From JAJRAN01 sp963827135 (lineage in GTDB: Archaea > Thermoplasmatota > Thermoplasmata > Methanomassiliicoccales > UBA472): a stretch of 64,000 nucleotides of DNA. Both the position numbers and the translations under genes were made by a program. A model generated the notes under the pieces. The model saw only the letters and a program-made list of their open reading frames with translations. It was not told the DNA's origin and did no database searches. Position 1 is the stretch's first letter; every line of letters begins with the position of its first letter. The DNA is taken from positions 29,687 through 93,686 of the forward strand of contig CAWGZX010000007.1 in the NCBI GenBank assembly GCA_963827135.1. The letters are read 5' to 3'. Positions 1 through 9,053 of this stretch are shown in pieces.

Positions 1-170
1 CTTGCAAGCGTGGCCTTCTTCTCGAACTCGTGCGCCAGCCTCGATTTGCCTATGCCTCCTTCCCCGGAGATGAAGAAGACCTTTCCATGGCCGTCCAGCA
101 CCTGCTTCAGTACTGTGCTAAGACGAGCGAGCTCTTCGTCTCTCCCCACCAACGGAGGCTCGGAAAGCAT
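1..170 (-). CDS. Truncated N-terminus of a P-loop (AAA/NB-ARC-like) ATPase
   Basis: The gene runs off the left edge; only the first 56 codons are present. The start at 170 is preceded by a purine-rich AAGGGGGA Shine-Dalgarno sequence. The visible protein has a short lead with VGRDEEL followed about 25 residues later by a Walker A motif GEGGIGKS, the arrangement of AAA_16/NB-ARC ATPase modules that sit at the N-terminus of large archaeal signalling or regulatory ATPases (LuxR/BTAD-like, TPR-tailed). What follows the P-loop lies outside the window, so the effector domain and function cannot be read. Confidence 0.75.
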   Translation of the reverse strand, partial: MLSEPPLVGRDEELARLSTVLKQVLDGHGKVFFISGEGGIGKSRLAHEFEKKATLA

Positions 171-363
171 ACATTCCCCCTTTGATGGATTGACCTTGTG
201 CGAATATATGCTTTCGTAGTAGGGCTTGAACAGACTTTAGGAGTCTTTGGGATAGGGATTCGTCGACGGACTCGTTACCGATATCGAAATAAACCCCACC
301 TGCAAATTATCTTTACAATCGTTTCGAGCGTGGGGATATATTCGATTTGGAGGAGTTGAGGTA

Positions 364-1420
364 TTGAACGAATGGGAACGCATTGAGAATGTCCTTGACC
401 GAAAACCGGTCGACAGACCGCCGGTCATCTGCCCGATGCACGCTGCTACCATCGGCTTCATGAAAGCGGCGACGGCCTACTATCCTGAGGTCCAGGACGA
501 CCCGATCAAGATGGCGAGGCTTGCGATAACCGCCCATGACTTGGGAGGCTTCGAGAACGTCCGCGTGCCCTTCGATGAGAGCGTCGAGACCTCGGCCTTC
601 GGGGTAGTGACCGGGCGCAAGGGCGCCCAGCGCTTGCCCTTGATATTGCAGCATAAGATCGCCCATCCAGGGGACGTGGACAAGCTCCAGATTCCAGACC
701 CAAGGACCGAGGGCAAGGTACCGGTGGTCCTCGAGGCCGTGCGCATGCTCGAAGAGGAATGGGACGAGGTCGAGGAGGTCCCCATCTTCATTGGGATAAC
801 ATCACCATTGATGCTGGCCATACAGCTGCGCGGGGACCATGAGGTCCTGTTGGACATGGAGAAGGACCCCCCGCTGCTCAAGAGCCTGCTCACACAAGAC
901 CACGGATTTCATTCTCGAGTATCTGAGAGAGGCGGTGGAGGCGGGCGTGGACCAGATCGTCATCGATGACTCGCTCTCCAACAGCGACTTCCTCACCATG
1001 AAGAACTTCCGGGAGTTCGCGGAGCCCTACGAGGACCGGATCGCGAACGAGATGAGGAGGCTCGACATCGAGTCGATCCTCCATGTCTGCGGAAGGGTCT
1101 CGGAGCAGCAGCTGGACCGGATGATCGAGATAGACGTCGACGCGCTGAGCATCGATGAGGAGGTGCCCATCTCCTTGGCCAAGCGCCTCGCCGCTAGAAG
1201 GCACATGGCGATCATCGGCAACGTGAGCCCGACCAAGGTACTGCTCATGGGCAGCACGCGCACGGTCGAAGAGGCCACGATCAGATGCATCGACGAGGGG
1301 GTGGACGCGGTCGCCCCGGGATGCAGCCTTGAGACGTATACCCCCATCGAGAACGTCCAGACCATGACCTTGACCGCCAAGCGCTATGGCGCCGAGAGGG
1401 CCGCGAAGGTGAGGCGATGA
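364..1420 (+). CDS. Methylcobamide:CoM methyltransferase-like protein (UroD family, MtaA/MtbA type), frameshifted
   Basis: Two adjacent frames together encode one UroD-fold protein of 351 residues, the usual length of MtaA/MtbA methyltransferases that move a methyl group from a corrinoid protein to a thiol such as coenzyme M. The N-terminal half has the family signature around PVDRPPVICP and GFENVRVPFD. The C-terminal half carries the zinc ligands HVC (ILHVCGR) and a later Cys in APGCSLE, the H-x-C-xn-C site that activates the thiol. The frame changes at about 893-896 in CACACAAG; removing one base restores LLTKTTDFILEY. Whether this is a real mutation or a sequencing error cannot be told. 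It starts with TTG at 364 and overlaps the next gene by ATGA. No corrinoid protein or substrate-specific methyltransferase gene is nearby, so the methyl donor is unknown. Confidence 0.8.
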
Positions 1421-2226
1421 GCCCCAGCATCAAGACCGGGGTCATGGGCATCGTCGGATGCCAGGTACTGGAGGACGAGATCGCCTACGTCGTCTCCCAT
1501 GATGAGGACATCAAGCGCGTGCTCATCATCGACGGCACCCAGGAGAGGACGATCGCCGACAAGATCCGGAAGATGGCACCGAGCAAGTTGGTCATGAGCT
1601 TCGGCGAGGAGTTCAACTTCAAGCAGTTCCAGATGTCACCGGAGCTGACGGTCATCCTTTGGCTCAAGCCCATCAGCCTGCACCAGAGCCCCCCCACGCT
1701 TCGCGAGGACGTGATGAAGGCCGTCAAGGCATTGGAGCCGCTGACCAAGTCGGTCATGCTGTTCTACGGCCAATGCGGCAGCGCCTTCCGGAACATGGAG
1801 ATCATCACCAATGGCGTGCATGTGCCATTGACCATTCTCAAGGATGCGGACGGCTCGTTGATAGACGACTGCTTCGGGACCGCCCTGGGCGGGAAGGAGG
1901 AGTACCGCCTCTTCCTGGTCGGCCAGCCAGGCCCGTCCTATGTCATCAATTCTATGTGGGCGGCGAACTGGCGACACTTCATGTTCGAGACGCAGATGCT
2001 CCGCGACCCCAACGACCTGGAGGAGGCCAGGGAGATCTTCAAGTATATGGACTATAAGAGGGTGGTCGGGCTGAACACGGGCCTTGCGGACCAAGCGGTG
2101 TTCGAGCACCAGCTGGAAGAGTTCGGCCGCCTCTTCGAGCTCCAGCCAGAGAACCGAAGATGCACCTTGAGGATCGTCGAGAGCGCCTATCGAGAGGCAA
2201 AGCAGCACTTGATGGATTCCCCTTAA
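1417..2226 (+). CDS. DUF1638 domain protein
   Basis: 269 residues, matching the DUF1638 family found in methanogens and other anaerobes beside corrinoid-dependent methyltransferase genes. Features visible are an N-terminal GVMGIVGCQVLEDE segment, YGQCGSAFRN in the middle, and WRHFMFETQML with D/E-rich surroundings near the C-terminus; the conserved Cys residues (about 14 and 120) suggest metal or thiol chemistry. The start overlaps the stop of the methyltransferase-like gene (ATGA), so the two are translationally coupled and probably work together. The biochemical function of DUF1638 is not established; a role in methyl or corrinoid metabolism is inferred from context only. Confidence 0.8.
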   Translation: MSPSIKTGVMGIVGCQVLEDEIAYVVSHDEDIKRVLIIDGTQERTIADKIRKMAPSKLVMSFGEEFNFKQFQMSPELTVILWLKPISLHQSPPTLREDVMKAVKALEPLTKSVMLFYGQCGSAFRNMEIITNGVHVPLTILKDADGSLIDDCFGTALGGKEEYRLFLVGQPGPSYVINSMWAANWRHFMFETQMLRDPNDLEEAREIFKYMDYKRVVGLNTGLADQAVFEHQLEEFGRLFELQPENRRCTLRIVESAYREAKQHLMDSP

Positions 2227-2418
2227 AAGGCCATGATGAAGACATCAGGCAAATTGTCGAGAAATGAAATGTGCCTGAGAAGCGGCCTTTGCCCCGCCCT
2301 CAGGCTGGTTTGTCCCCGTGTCCTCCCCCAAAGAGGTAGAACGACGATATCATTGCTCGATATATATTGATTCTGGACTATCCGATGCATCGTTTTCCAT
2401 GTGCCAGTCTCATCAGCT

Positions 2419-3399
2419 TCACACTCCGTGCAACGGGTCCCCGTCGTGCGCCAATGGCCTCTCCGTCTCGTAGATCTTGCACGGCGGCGCGTCGACCTGG
2501 TCCTTGTAGTGCACCCACCACTTCATGCACAGCCACCTTTGCAGGGCGTTGACGTCGTCCACGGTCATGTGCGCGAACCTGCCCTGGAGCTTGAGGTAGT
2601 CGGTCACTGGCAGCATGGTCGTGGGCTTGTAGGTCAGGCTCGATTCACCGTTGACGGCCTCGAAGAGCGTCCACATGCCTGTCTCGACGGCGAGCTTAGC
2701 GATCTCCATGGTCCTCGAGGACTCCGACCTCCATCCCGGGACGCAGGGAGTGAGCACATGCAGGAAGCGGAATCCCTCCACGGCCTTCGCCTTCTCCACC
2801 TTGCGCACGAAGTCGTTGAAATGAGCTATCGACAGAGTGGCGAGATAGGGAATCTCGTGCGCCGCCACGATGTGGTCGACGTCCTTCTTGAAGCGCCTCT
2901 TGCCCTTGATGACCTTGCCGACGGGGGACGTGGTCGTCCACGCTCCGAACGGAGTTGCACCGGACATCTGGATGCCGGTGTTCATGTAAGCTTCGTTGTC
3001 TAGGCATACGTACAAAATGTCCTCGTTGCGATCCGCCGCGCCTGAAAGGGCCTGCAGCCCTATGTCGAACGTCCCCCCGTCCCCGGCCATGCCCACCACC
3101 ACGGCCTTCTTGCCCCTGCGCCTCATGGCAGCTTTTATCCCCGTCGCCACGGCACCAGTGTTCTCGAAAGCGGTGAAGAAGTACGGCACATCGAATGCCG
3201 AGGTCGGGTACTGAGCCGCGAAGACCACCAGGCAGGACGCGGGGACGTAGACTATCGTCTCTGGACCAAGGATGCGCATGATGTTCTTGACGGCGATCGC
3301 CACCCCGCATCCGGGGCACGCGCCATGCCCCCAGAGGAAGTAGTCCTTGTTGGGCACGTCCCTCATCGTCAGCTTGGTGATGTCCCTCTCCTCGCTCAT
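2419..3399 (-). CDS. porB: Pyruvate/2-oxoacid:ferredoxin oxidoreductase, beta subunit
   Basis: 326 residues, last gene of the por operon. This subunit binds thiamine diphosphate: the TPP/Mg motif GDGGTFDIGLQALSGAADRN is followed by DNEAYMNTG. Near the N-terminus GACPGCG provides the Cys pair for the proximal iron-sulfur cluster, and a later PCVPGW supplies a further Cys. Together with PorA and the fused gamma/delta subunit it decarboxylates pyruvate (or a related 2-oxoacid) with CoA and reduces ferredoxin, or runs in reverse for carbon assimilation. It overlaps the porA stop by 4 bp. Substrate (pyruvate against branched or aryl 2-oxoacids) cannot be fixed from sequence alone; PNKDYFLWGHGACPGCG is compatible with either Por or Vor. 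Confidence 0.92.
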   Translation of the reverse strand: MSEERDITKLTMRDVPNKDYFLWGHGACPGCGVAIAVKNIMRILGPETIVYVPASCLVVFAAQYPTSAFDVPYFFTAFENTGAVATGIKAAMRRRGKKAVVVGMAGDGGTFDIGLQALSGAADRNEDILYVCLDNEAYMNTGIQMSGATPFGAWTTTSPVGKVIKGKRRFKKDVDHIVAAHEIPYLATLSIAHFNDFVRKVEKAKAVEGFRFLHVLTPCVPGWRSESSRTMEIAKLAVETGMWTLFEAVNGESSLTYKPTTMLPVTDYLKLQGRFAHMTVDDVNALQRWLCMKWWVHYKDQVDAPPCKIYETERPLAHDGDPLHGV

Positions 3400-4571
3400 C
3401 TCTGCTCCCCCCTCAGGCCGTGCCAGAACACGTCCCTATCAAGAGCGCCGCCGGCGCTCCCCTCGATGATCGAGAATATCGAGCGCATGTCCTCCATGGT
3501 GAGGTCCCTGCCGCCCAGCCCCGCTATGTGGTCGGTGAGGGGGATGCCGCTCCCGTGGAGCGCGCCCCTGACCTCGGTGAAAACCGGCCCATAACGGTTC
3601 ATGGCTATGGAACGGTCGAACACTCCCAGCGCCTTCAGGTGCCTGGTCGCCTCTCTCAGCTCTCTCTCAGGGAAAGGCCTCATGAAGCGGAGCTTGATCA
3701 GCCCGATCTTCTTTCCCTGCGCCCTGAGCTCGTCCACCGCCGCCCGGGCGGTCGTGGTCGCGGTGCCCAAGGTGATCAAGGCCAGCTCCGCGTCCTCCAT
3801 CCTGTATGGTTCGAGCAAGCCTCCGTACGACCTCCCGAAGCTCTTCCCGAAATCCCGGTCCACGCTTCCGACGAGCTCGCGCGCCGAGTCCATGGCGAAG
3901 TCCAGCTGATAGCGCATCTCCATCACGTAGTCCGGGGGCACTATAGGATTGAAGACCTTCGGGGCGTCGGTGTCTAGCACGTTCATCGGCTTGAACCTGG
4001 GAAGGAACGAGTCCACCTCTTCTTGACTAGGGACCTCCACCCGTTCGACGGTGTGGGAGAGCACGAACCCGTCCAGGCACACCATCATCGGCAGCATGAT
4101 CTGGACGTCCTCGGCGATGCGGTACGCCTGCAGGACCATGTCCAAGGCCTCCTGGTTGTCCTCGACGTAGCACTGCAGCCAGCCCGACTCGCGCTCGGGC
4201 ATGGAATCGTTATGCTCGAGCCATATGCCCGCCGCGGCCCCGAGGGACCGATTCACGTTGACCATCACCACCGGCAACCGGTTCTGCGGCGCCGCATAGA
4301 GCATCTCGTGCATCAGCGCCAGGCCTTGCGATGCTGAGGCGGTGAAAGTGCGGACGCCGCCAGCGGACGCCCCGACGGCCACGCTCATCACCGAATGCTC
4401 GCTCTCGGCGGGGATGAACTCGGCGTCCATCTCCCCGTCGTTGATGAACTCGGAGATCAGTTCCATGATCAGGGTCTGAGGAGTGATCGGGAATGCCGGG
4501 ATGACCTCCGCCCGGGCCAAGCGCACACCCCAGGCCACCGCGTGGTCGGCGGATATCACCTTGGTCACCAT
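3396..4571 (-). CDS. porA: Pyruvate/2-oxoacid:ferredoxin oxidoreductase, alpha subunit
   Basis: 391 residues from the ATG at 4571; a longer open frame upstream lies inside the preceding gene and is not used. The pyrimidine-binding half has VIPAFPITPQT and the strictly placed ESEHSVMSVAVGASAGG, with TASASQGLALMHEML, all hallmarks of the alpha subunit. The C-terminal part holds the transketolase-C-like domain with GLIKLRFMRPFPERELREA. It overlaps its neighbours on both sides (start inside the end of the gamma/delta gene, stop 4 bp into porB), so the three genes form one tight operon. Confidence 0.92.
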   Translation of the reverse strand: MVTKVISADHAVAWGVRLARAEVIPAFPITPQTLIMELISEFINDGEMDAEFIPAESEHSVMSVAVGASAGGVRTFTASASQGLALMHEMLYAAPQNRLPVVMVNVNRSLGAAAGIWLEHNDSMPERESGWLQCYVEDNQEALDMVLQAYRIAEDVQIMLPMMVCLDGFVLSHTVERVEVPSQEEVDSFLPRFKPMNVLDTDAPKVFNPIVPPDYVMEMRYQLDFAMDSARELVGSVDRDFGKSFGRSYGGLLEPYRMEDAELALITLGTATTTARAAVDELRAQGKKIGLIKLRFMRPFPERELREATRHLKALGVFDRSIAMNRYGPVFTEVRGALHGSGIPLTDHIAGLGGRDLTMEDMRSIFSIIEGSAGGALDRDVFWHGLRGEQR

Positions 4572-5467
4572 TCCTTCGCCCCCTTCTTCATCTCGATCGC
4601 GGAGGCGGGACAGATGTTGGCGCACACCCCGCATCCCTTGCAATAGCGGTAGTCCCAACGCATGTAGTCGTCCTCTTGGCGCTTGATCGTACCCTCAGGG
4701 CAGGCCCACCAGCAGCGCAAGCATCTCACGCACTTCTCCTTCTTGTACATCGGGCTCTGGATGCGCCACGTGCCCGTGAGATTCTGCCACGAGCTGCCCG
4801 GCCCCACGACCACCTCGCCCATGTTAGCCACAGGAAGAGCGGTGCCGAAGGGTATCTCCTCCCAAGGCGGAAGCCAGGCGGCCTTGTGCACCAGGGGGCG
4901 CTCCCCCTTGCAGCGGCCGTGCCTGGAAGCTTCGTAGGCGGCCTTGGCCGCCTCCGCGTTCAGCATTCCCGCCCTCTCGCCAAGCTTCTCGCCGAACTTG
5001 TCCTTGATGGCCTTGAGAATGTTGTCCAGAGTAACGATGTCGTCAGCCCTGGCGATGGCGCCGAGGATGGCGGTGTTCACGATCGGCGCCTTGAGCTTCT
5101 CGTAGGCGATGGTTGTTGCGTCCACGGTCACGCAATCCACGGAGATGCCGAGGTCGTACTCCTCTGGCGCAAGGTCGGTGTTGACCACTGCCTTGCCATC
5201 GGGCTTGAGCCCGTCGGCGATGGGCTCGATGTCCGGCAGGCCTGCGTCGAGGACCACCAGCATGTCTGGCTTGTAGATCTGGCTCTTGAGGCCGATGCGC
5301 TTCTCGTCGATGCGGGTGAAAGCCTTGACCGGGGCGCCTCGCCTCTCCGCCCCGAAGTAGGGGAAGGCCTGCGCGTGAAAACCTTGCAGGACCGCCGCCT
5401 CGGCAAGGGTCTGCGCCGCCATGACCGCCCCTTGACCCCCACGCCCATGGAACCTTACCTCGTACAT
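4565..5467 (-). CDS. porG: Pyruvate/2-oxoacid:ferredoxin oxidoreductase, fused gamma-delta subunit
   Basis: 300 residues combining two subunits that are separate in many archaea. Residues about 1-180 form the gamma domain (MYEVRFHGRGGQGAV, YFGAERRGAPV). Residues about 230-300 form the delta ferredoxin with two [4Fe-4S] motifs, CVRCLRCWWACP and CKGCGVCANICP. The ATG at 5467 is chosen over the one at 5488 because MYEVRFHGRGGQG is the canonical start, GGTGG precedes it, and the TATA box at 5503-5510 would place the transcript start near 5480, downstream of the longer ORF's ATG. First gene of the por operon. Confidence 0.9.
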   Translation of the reverse strand: MYEVRFHGRGGQGAVMAAQTLAEAAVLQGFHAQAFPYFGAERRGAPVKAFTRIDEKRIGLKSQIYKPDMLVVLDAGLPDIEPIADGLKPDGKAVVNTDLAPEEYDLGISVDCVTVDATTIAYEKLKAPIVNTAILGAIARADDIVTLDNILKAIKDKFGEKLGERAGMLNAEAAKAAYEASRHGRCKGERPLVHKAAWLPPWEEIPFGTALPVANMGEVVVGPGSSWQNLTGTWRIQSPMYKKEKCVRCLRCWWACPEGTIKRQEDDYMRWDYRYCKGCGVCANICPASAIEMKKGAKEW

Positions 5468-5502
5468 GTGGCCACCAGCCCTACTCATATGTGGCGCGGG
5501 GG

Positions 5503-5510
5503 TTATTTAA
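5503..5510 (-). promoter_or_regulatory. TATA box of the por operon
   Basis: On the minus strand this reads TTAAATAA inside the near-palindromic GGTTAAATAACC. It lies about 36 bp upstream of the chosen porG start, the normal distance for an archaeal TATA box plus a short leader. The same 12-mer, in the same orientation to its gene, is found at 31472-31483. Confidence 0.55.
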
Positions 5511-5616
5511 CCCTTCAAATCCCCTCGCAATGCATAGAAGCTTGCGCTCGCCAGCGGTCTAGTAAGGCAAAGATATTTTTACCACCGCCTCCAAATCCGA
5601 TCTTCGGTCGATCACC

Positions 5617-5877
5617 ATGAAGGTGGAGATCCGCTACCTGGTTGACAAGACGGACGGCGGCCCGAGCGAGTTCGAGTCCTACCTGAAGAACGTGGAAGAG
5701 ATGGTAACGCCCGTCGGCGTCGAGAAGGTCGTAAAGGCCTGGCTCGAGGAGAGCATCAAGGGAAGGAACATCATCGTCTCCGATATCGAGATCCTGGTCA
5801 ACAACGTGTTCTACGTCCTCGAGCGCGAAGAGGAGAATCGGCTCTTCCAGAGGATCGGGGCTGCTGCCGGCAAGTGA
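5617..5877 (+). CDS. Small conserved-looking protein of unknown function (86 aa)
   Basis: 86 residues starting MKVEIRYLVDKTDG, mixed alpha/beta in character with no membrane segment and no cysteines. It is divergent from the por operon, with an A/T-rich TATA candidate (AAAGATATTTTTA, about 5568-5582) upstream of its ATG. Codon use resembles its neighbours and the frame is closed by a double stop. I do not recognise the family. The divergent promoter arrangement would allow co-regulation with por, but nothing in the protein shows a regulatory domain. Confidence 0.65.
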   Translation: MKVEIRYLVDKTDGGPSEFESYLKNVEEMVTPVGVEKVVKAWLEESIKGRNIIVSDIEILVNNVFYVLEREEENRLFQRIGAAAGK

Positions 5878-5900
5878 TAATAAGAATTCAAGGAAGATGT

Positions 5901-6815
5901 TTAGACTAGGTCCAACCAGTGCTTGTACTTCGGGTCATGGCCTCGCGCCGCCTCGGCGAAGGCCTTCTGCAGCTTGAGCGTGATGGGCCCGGGCTTCCCC
6001 TGCCCAATGACCATGCCATCGATGGAGTGGATGGGCTGCACCTCTGCCGCCGTCCCGGTCATGAACACCTCGTCGGCGATGAAGAGCTCGCCACGGGTGA
6101 TGTCGCGCTCGGTCACGGGCATTCCCAGGTCATCGGCGATGATCAGGACCGAGTCTCGGGTTATTCCTTCGAGTATGCCAGCGGAGATGGGCGTGGTGAA
6201 GATCTTTCCCTTCCGCACCATGAAGATGTTCTCGCCCGTGCCCTCGGCCACGTTGCCCTCGGAGTTGAGCATCAGCGCCTCGTCGGCGCCTTTGTTCACG
6301 GCCTCGAGGCGTGCCAGCACCGAGTTGACGTAATGTCCGCAGACCTTGGCGTTCAACGGTAGTGCGCGGCTCGAAGGCTTCTCCCAGGAGGAGGTGATGA
6401 GCTTGGCCCCTTTCTGCATCTGCTCCTCGCCCAAGTACACGCCCATGTACACGACCGCGATAGCGATGTTGGTCGGAAGCTTGATGGGATTCAGGCCATA
6501 GGTCCCGGTGCCATAGTATGCGATAGGGCGGATGTAGTCGACCTTGACGTCCTTGTTGGCGCGCACCGCCTCCCTGGTCGCCTCGCAGATCTCGTCCAGC
6601 GAGTATGGGATCTTGAGCGAGATTATCTTCGCCGAGTCCAGGAACCTCTGCATGTGCTCCTTGAGCCTGAAGATGGCCCTCCCTTTCTCCGTCTCATAGA
6701 GGCGTATGCCCTCGAAGACCCCTCCCCCGTAGTGGAGGCAATGGGTCATGATGTGGATGTTCGCCTTGTCGTAATCGACCAGCTTCCCGTCCATCCAGAC
6801 CTTCTGCGTCGCCAT
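5901..6815 (-). CDS. ilvE: Branched-chain amino acid aminotransferase
   Basis: 304 residues of the PLP fold-type IV class. MATQKVWMDGKLVDYDKANIH and HYGGGVFEGIRLYET are typical N-terminal motifs; the Schiff-base lysine is in LPLNAKVCGHYVNS, and EGTGENIFMVRKG and SAGILEGITRDSV are the cofactor-phosphate region. It makes valine, leucine and isoleucine from their 2-oxoacids using glutamate. The ATG at 6815 is used because GAGGAG lies about 11 nt upstream; the longer frame to 6881 lacks conservation. It follows ilvN by 55 bp on the same strand and is probably co-transcribed. Confidence 0.93.
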   Translation of the reverse strand: MATQKVWMDGKLVDYDKANIHIMTHCLHYGGGVFEGIRLYETEKGRAIFRLKEHMQRFLDSAKIISLKIPYSLDEICEATREAVRANKDVKVDYIRPIAYYGTGTYGLNPIKLPTNIAIAVVYMGVYLGEEQMQKGAKLITSSWEKPSSRALPLNAKVCGHYVNSVLARLEAVNKGADEALMLNSEGNVAEGTGENIFMVRKGKIFTTPISAGILEGITRDSVLIIADDLGMPVTERDITRGELFIADEVFMTGTAAEVQPIHSIDGMVIGQGKPGPITLKLQKAFAEAARGHDPKYKHWLDLV

Positions 6816-6870
6816 GATGTTGCACTCCTCTTTCTTTGAAATTTTGGCCATTGAGATTAAGGTTTTTCCC

Positions 6871-7233
6871 TTAGAGAGCATTGACCGCCCGGATGAATAT
6901 CTCCGGCTTGGAGGCCTCGATTATCTTGTCCACCTCGGCCAGTGTGCCGACGAGGCGAGCCTTCCCATGGGAGTTCTCCACCAACGCGTACGCCTCATGC
7001 CTGGTGGCATCGGCCACTTCCACCTGTACGATGTCATGCAGGCGCTTAAGGTCGGCGACCGCCACGTTGGCCATGGCCATGTCCTTCACCGTCAGCACGA
7101 TCCTCGATTTACCAGCGATCTCGCATCGTCCCACAACGATGGTGTCCACGTTGATCCTCTTGCGCGTGAACACGCCCATCACCCTCTGCATGACACCGAA
7201 CTCGTCGTTGACGACCATCGAAATGACTTCCAT
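6871..7233 (-). CDS. ilvN: Acetolactate synthase small (regulatory) subunit-like ACT protein
   Basis: 120 residues, shorter than the usual 160 or so. The N-terminal ACT domain reads MEVISMVVNDEFGVMQRVMGVFTRKRIN and is followed by a VxxDLKRLHDIVQVE segment; the C-terminal half is abbreviated but keeps the REIFI-like end (KPEIFIRAVNAL). In this family the ACT domain binds valine and tunes the catalytic subunit IlvB. No ilvB is in the window, so the partner must be elsewhere. ATG 7233 has GGGAG upstream. The gene is preceded by a long untranslated leader (see the hairpin at 7353-7381). Confidence 0.82.
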   Translation of the reverse strand: MEVISMVVNDEFGVMQRVMGVFTRKRINVDTIVVGRCEIAGKSRIVLTVKDMAMANVAVADLKRLHDIVQVEVADATRHEAYALVENSHGKARLVGTLAEVDKIIEASKPEIFIRAVNAL

Positions 7234-7352
7234 CAGCTCTCCCTCCGACGCCCTATTCGGATGGACCGGACCTCGAGCCCCGAGGCTTCGCCTGACCAAG
7301 AGGGAAGACGCGCCGCCAAGGCTCTCTGCCGATTCATCTCACAACGCTCCGA

Positions 7353-7381
7353 GGGGACTGCTTTCCGAGGAAAGTGTCCCC
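7353..7381. promoter_or_regulatory. Stable palindromic hairpin in the ilvN leader
   Basis: A two-tier inverted repeat: GGGGAC (7353-7358) pairs with GTCCCC (7376-7381), and CTTTCC (7361-7366) pairs with GGAAAG (7369-7374), leaving a 2-nt centre. It lies 120-150 nt upstream of the ilvN ATG on the minus strand. A TATA-like GGTTATTTGAT (about 7383-7393) is immediately upstream and TATTTATAT at 7474-7482 further upstream, so the element is either an operator at the transcript start or a hairpin near the 5' end of a longer leader RNA. Confidence 0.5.
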
Positions 7382-7473
7382 TGATCAAATAACCAAAACC
7401 TGCAAGCTAACAACGCCAGAAGATGCCTGGTAGGCTGCAGGGCTTGACATGGCATGGCGTATCTTCGCGAGCG

Positions 7474-7482
7474 TATTTATAT
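7474..7482 (-). promoter_or_regulatory. Candidate distal TATA box for ilvN-ilvE
   Basis: ATATAAATA on the minus strand. It would initiate near 7450 and give a leader of more than 200 nt ahead of ilvN. No plus-strand gene follows, so a minus-strand role is more likely. Confidence 0.4.
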
Positions 7483-7517
7483 GTTGTCAGATGACCTGAT
7501 TGATGGCCAGATGCTCC

Positions 7518-8324
<807 letters not shown>

Positions 8325-8325
8325 C

Positions 8326-8997
8326 TCAATCAACCCCTATCATGCCCGGAATCGCTTTCTTACGTTCAAGCTGCCTGAGGAGCCTGGACGTGGTATAGGT
8401 CATTATGAAATACATTATCGCGATGAAGATGAACACGACAAAGGGTTGGAATGTCCAGCCAATCACTATCCTGCCTCTTTGCGTCAGCTCCATTACGCCA
8501 ATTACGCTTACCAACGAGGAATCCTTGATCATGGTGATGAACTCGTTGGTATATGCTGGAAGCGCGTTCCGCAAACCCTGGGGGATTATGACGTTGAAGA
8601 GCGTCTGATTATAGGACAGCCCCATGGCTCTGGATGCCTCCATCTGCCCTTTGGATATGGACTGCACCCCTCCCCTGAATATCTCGGCCTGATAGGCGGC
8701 GCTATTGAGGGACAATGCCAGGATGCCTGCGGGTATTGGATCAAAATGTATCCCGATGGATGGAAGACCGAAGAAGATGAGGAATATCTGGATCAGAAGA
8801 GGCGTCCCCCGGAACGCTTCCACGTAGCAGGTGGTGAATCCATGGATGAAGAAGTTGCTGGAGATCCGGCCCATGCCGACAAGTATGCCACCAACGAATC
8901 CGAGCGCTATCGCAATCCCGCTGATCACCACTGTTAGCACGGCACCAGCCATTAGGTACCAGAAATAGTCTGGAATGATAGCCCAATTCAGCTCCAT
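8326..8997 (-). CDS. Polar amino acid ABC transporter, permease
   Basis: 223 residues with several membrane helices (LMAGAVLTVVISGIAIALGFVGG at the start) and the HisM/GlnP-type EAA loop with EASRAMGLSYNQTLFNVIIPQG. FRGTPLLIQIFLIFFGLP is the family signature after the second helix. A single permease gene implies a homodimeric channel. Spacing to the ATPase and binding-protein genes shows one operon. Confidence 0.92.
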   Translation of the reverse strand: MELNWAIIPDYFWYLMAGAVLTVVISGIAIALGFVGGILVGMGRISSNFFIHGFTTCYVEAFRGTPLLIQIFLIFFGLPSIGIHFDPIPAGILALSLNSAAYQAEIFRGGVQSISKGQMEASRAMGLSYNQTLFNVIIPQGLRNALPAYTNEFITMIKDSSLVSVIGVMELTQRGRIVIGWTFQPFVVFIFIAIMYFIMTYTTSRLLRQLERKKAIPGMIGVD

Positions 8998-9053
8998 GGT
9001 CGCCCTCCCCTGCTCTAATGTTCTAATAAAAAATTAATTTAAGGTGTTTCTCT

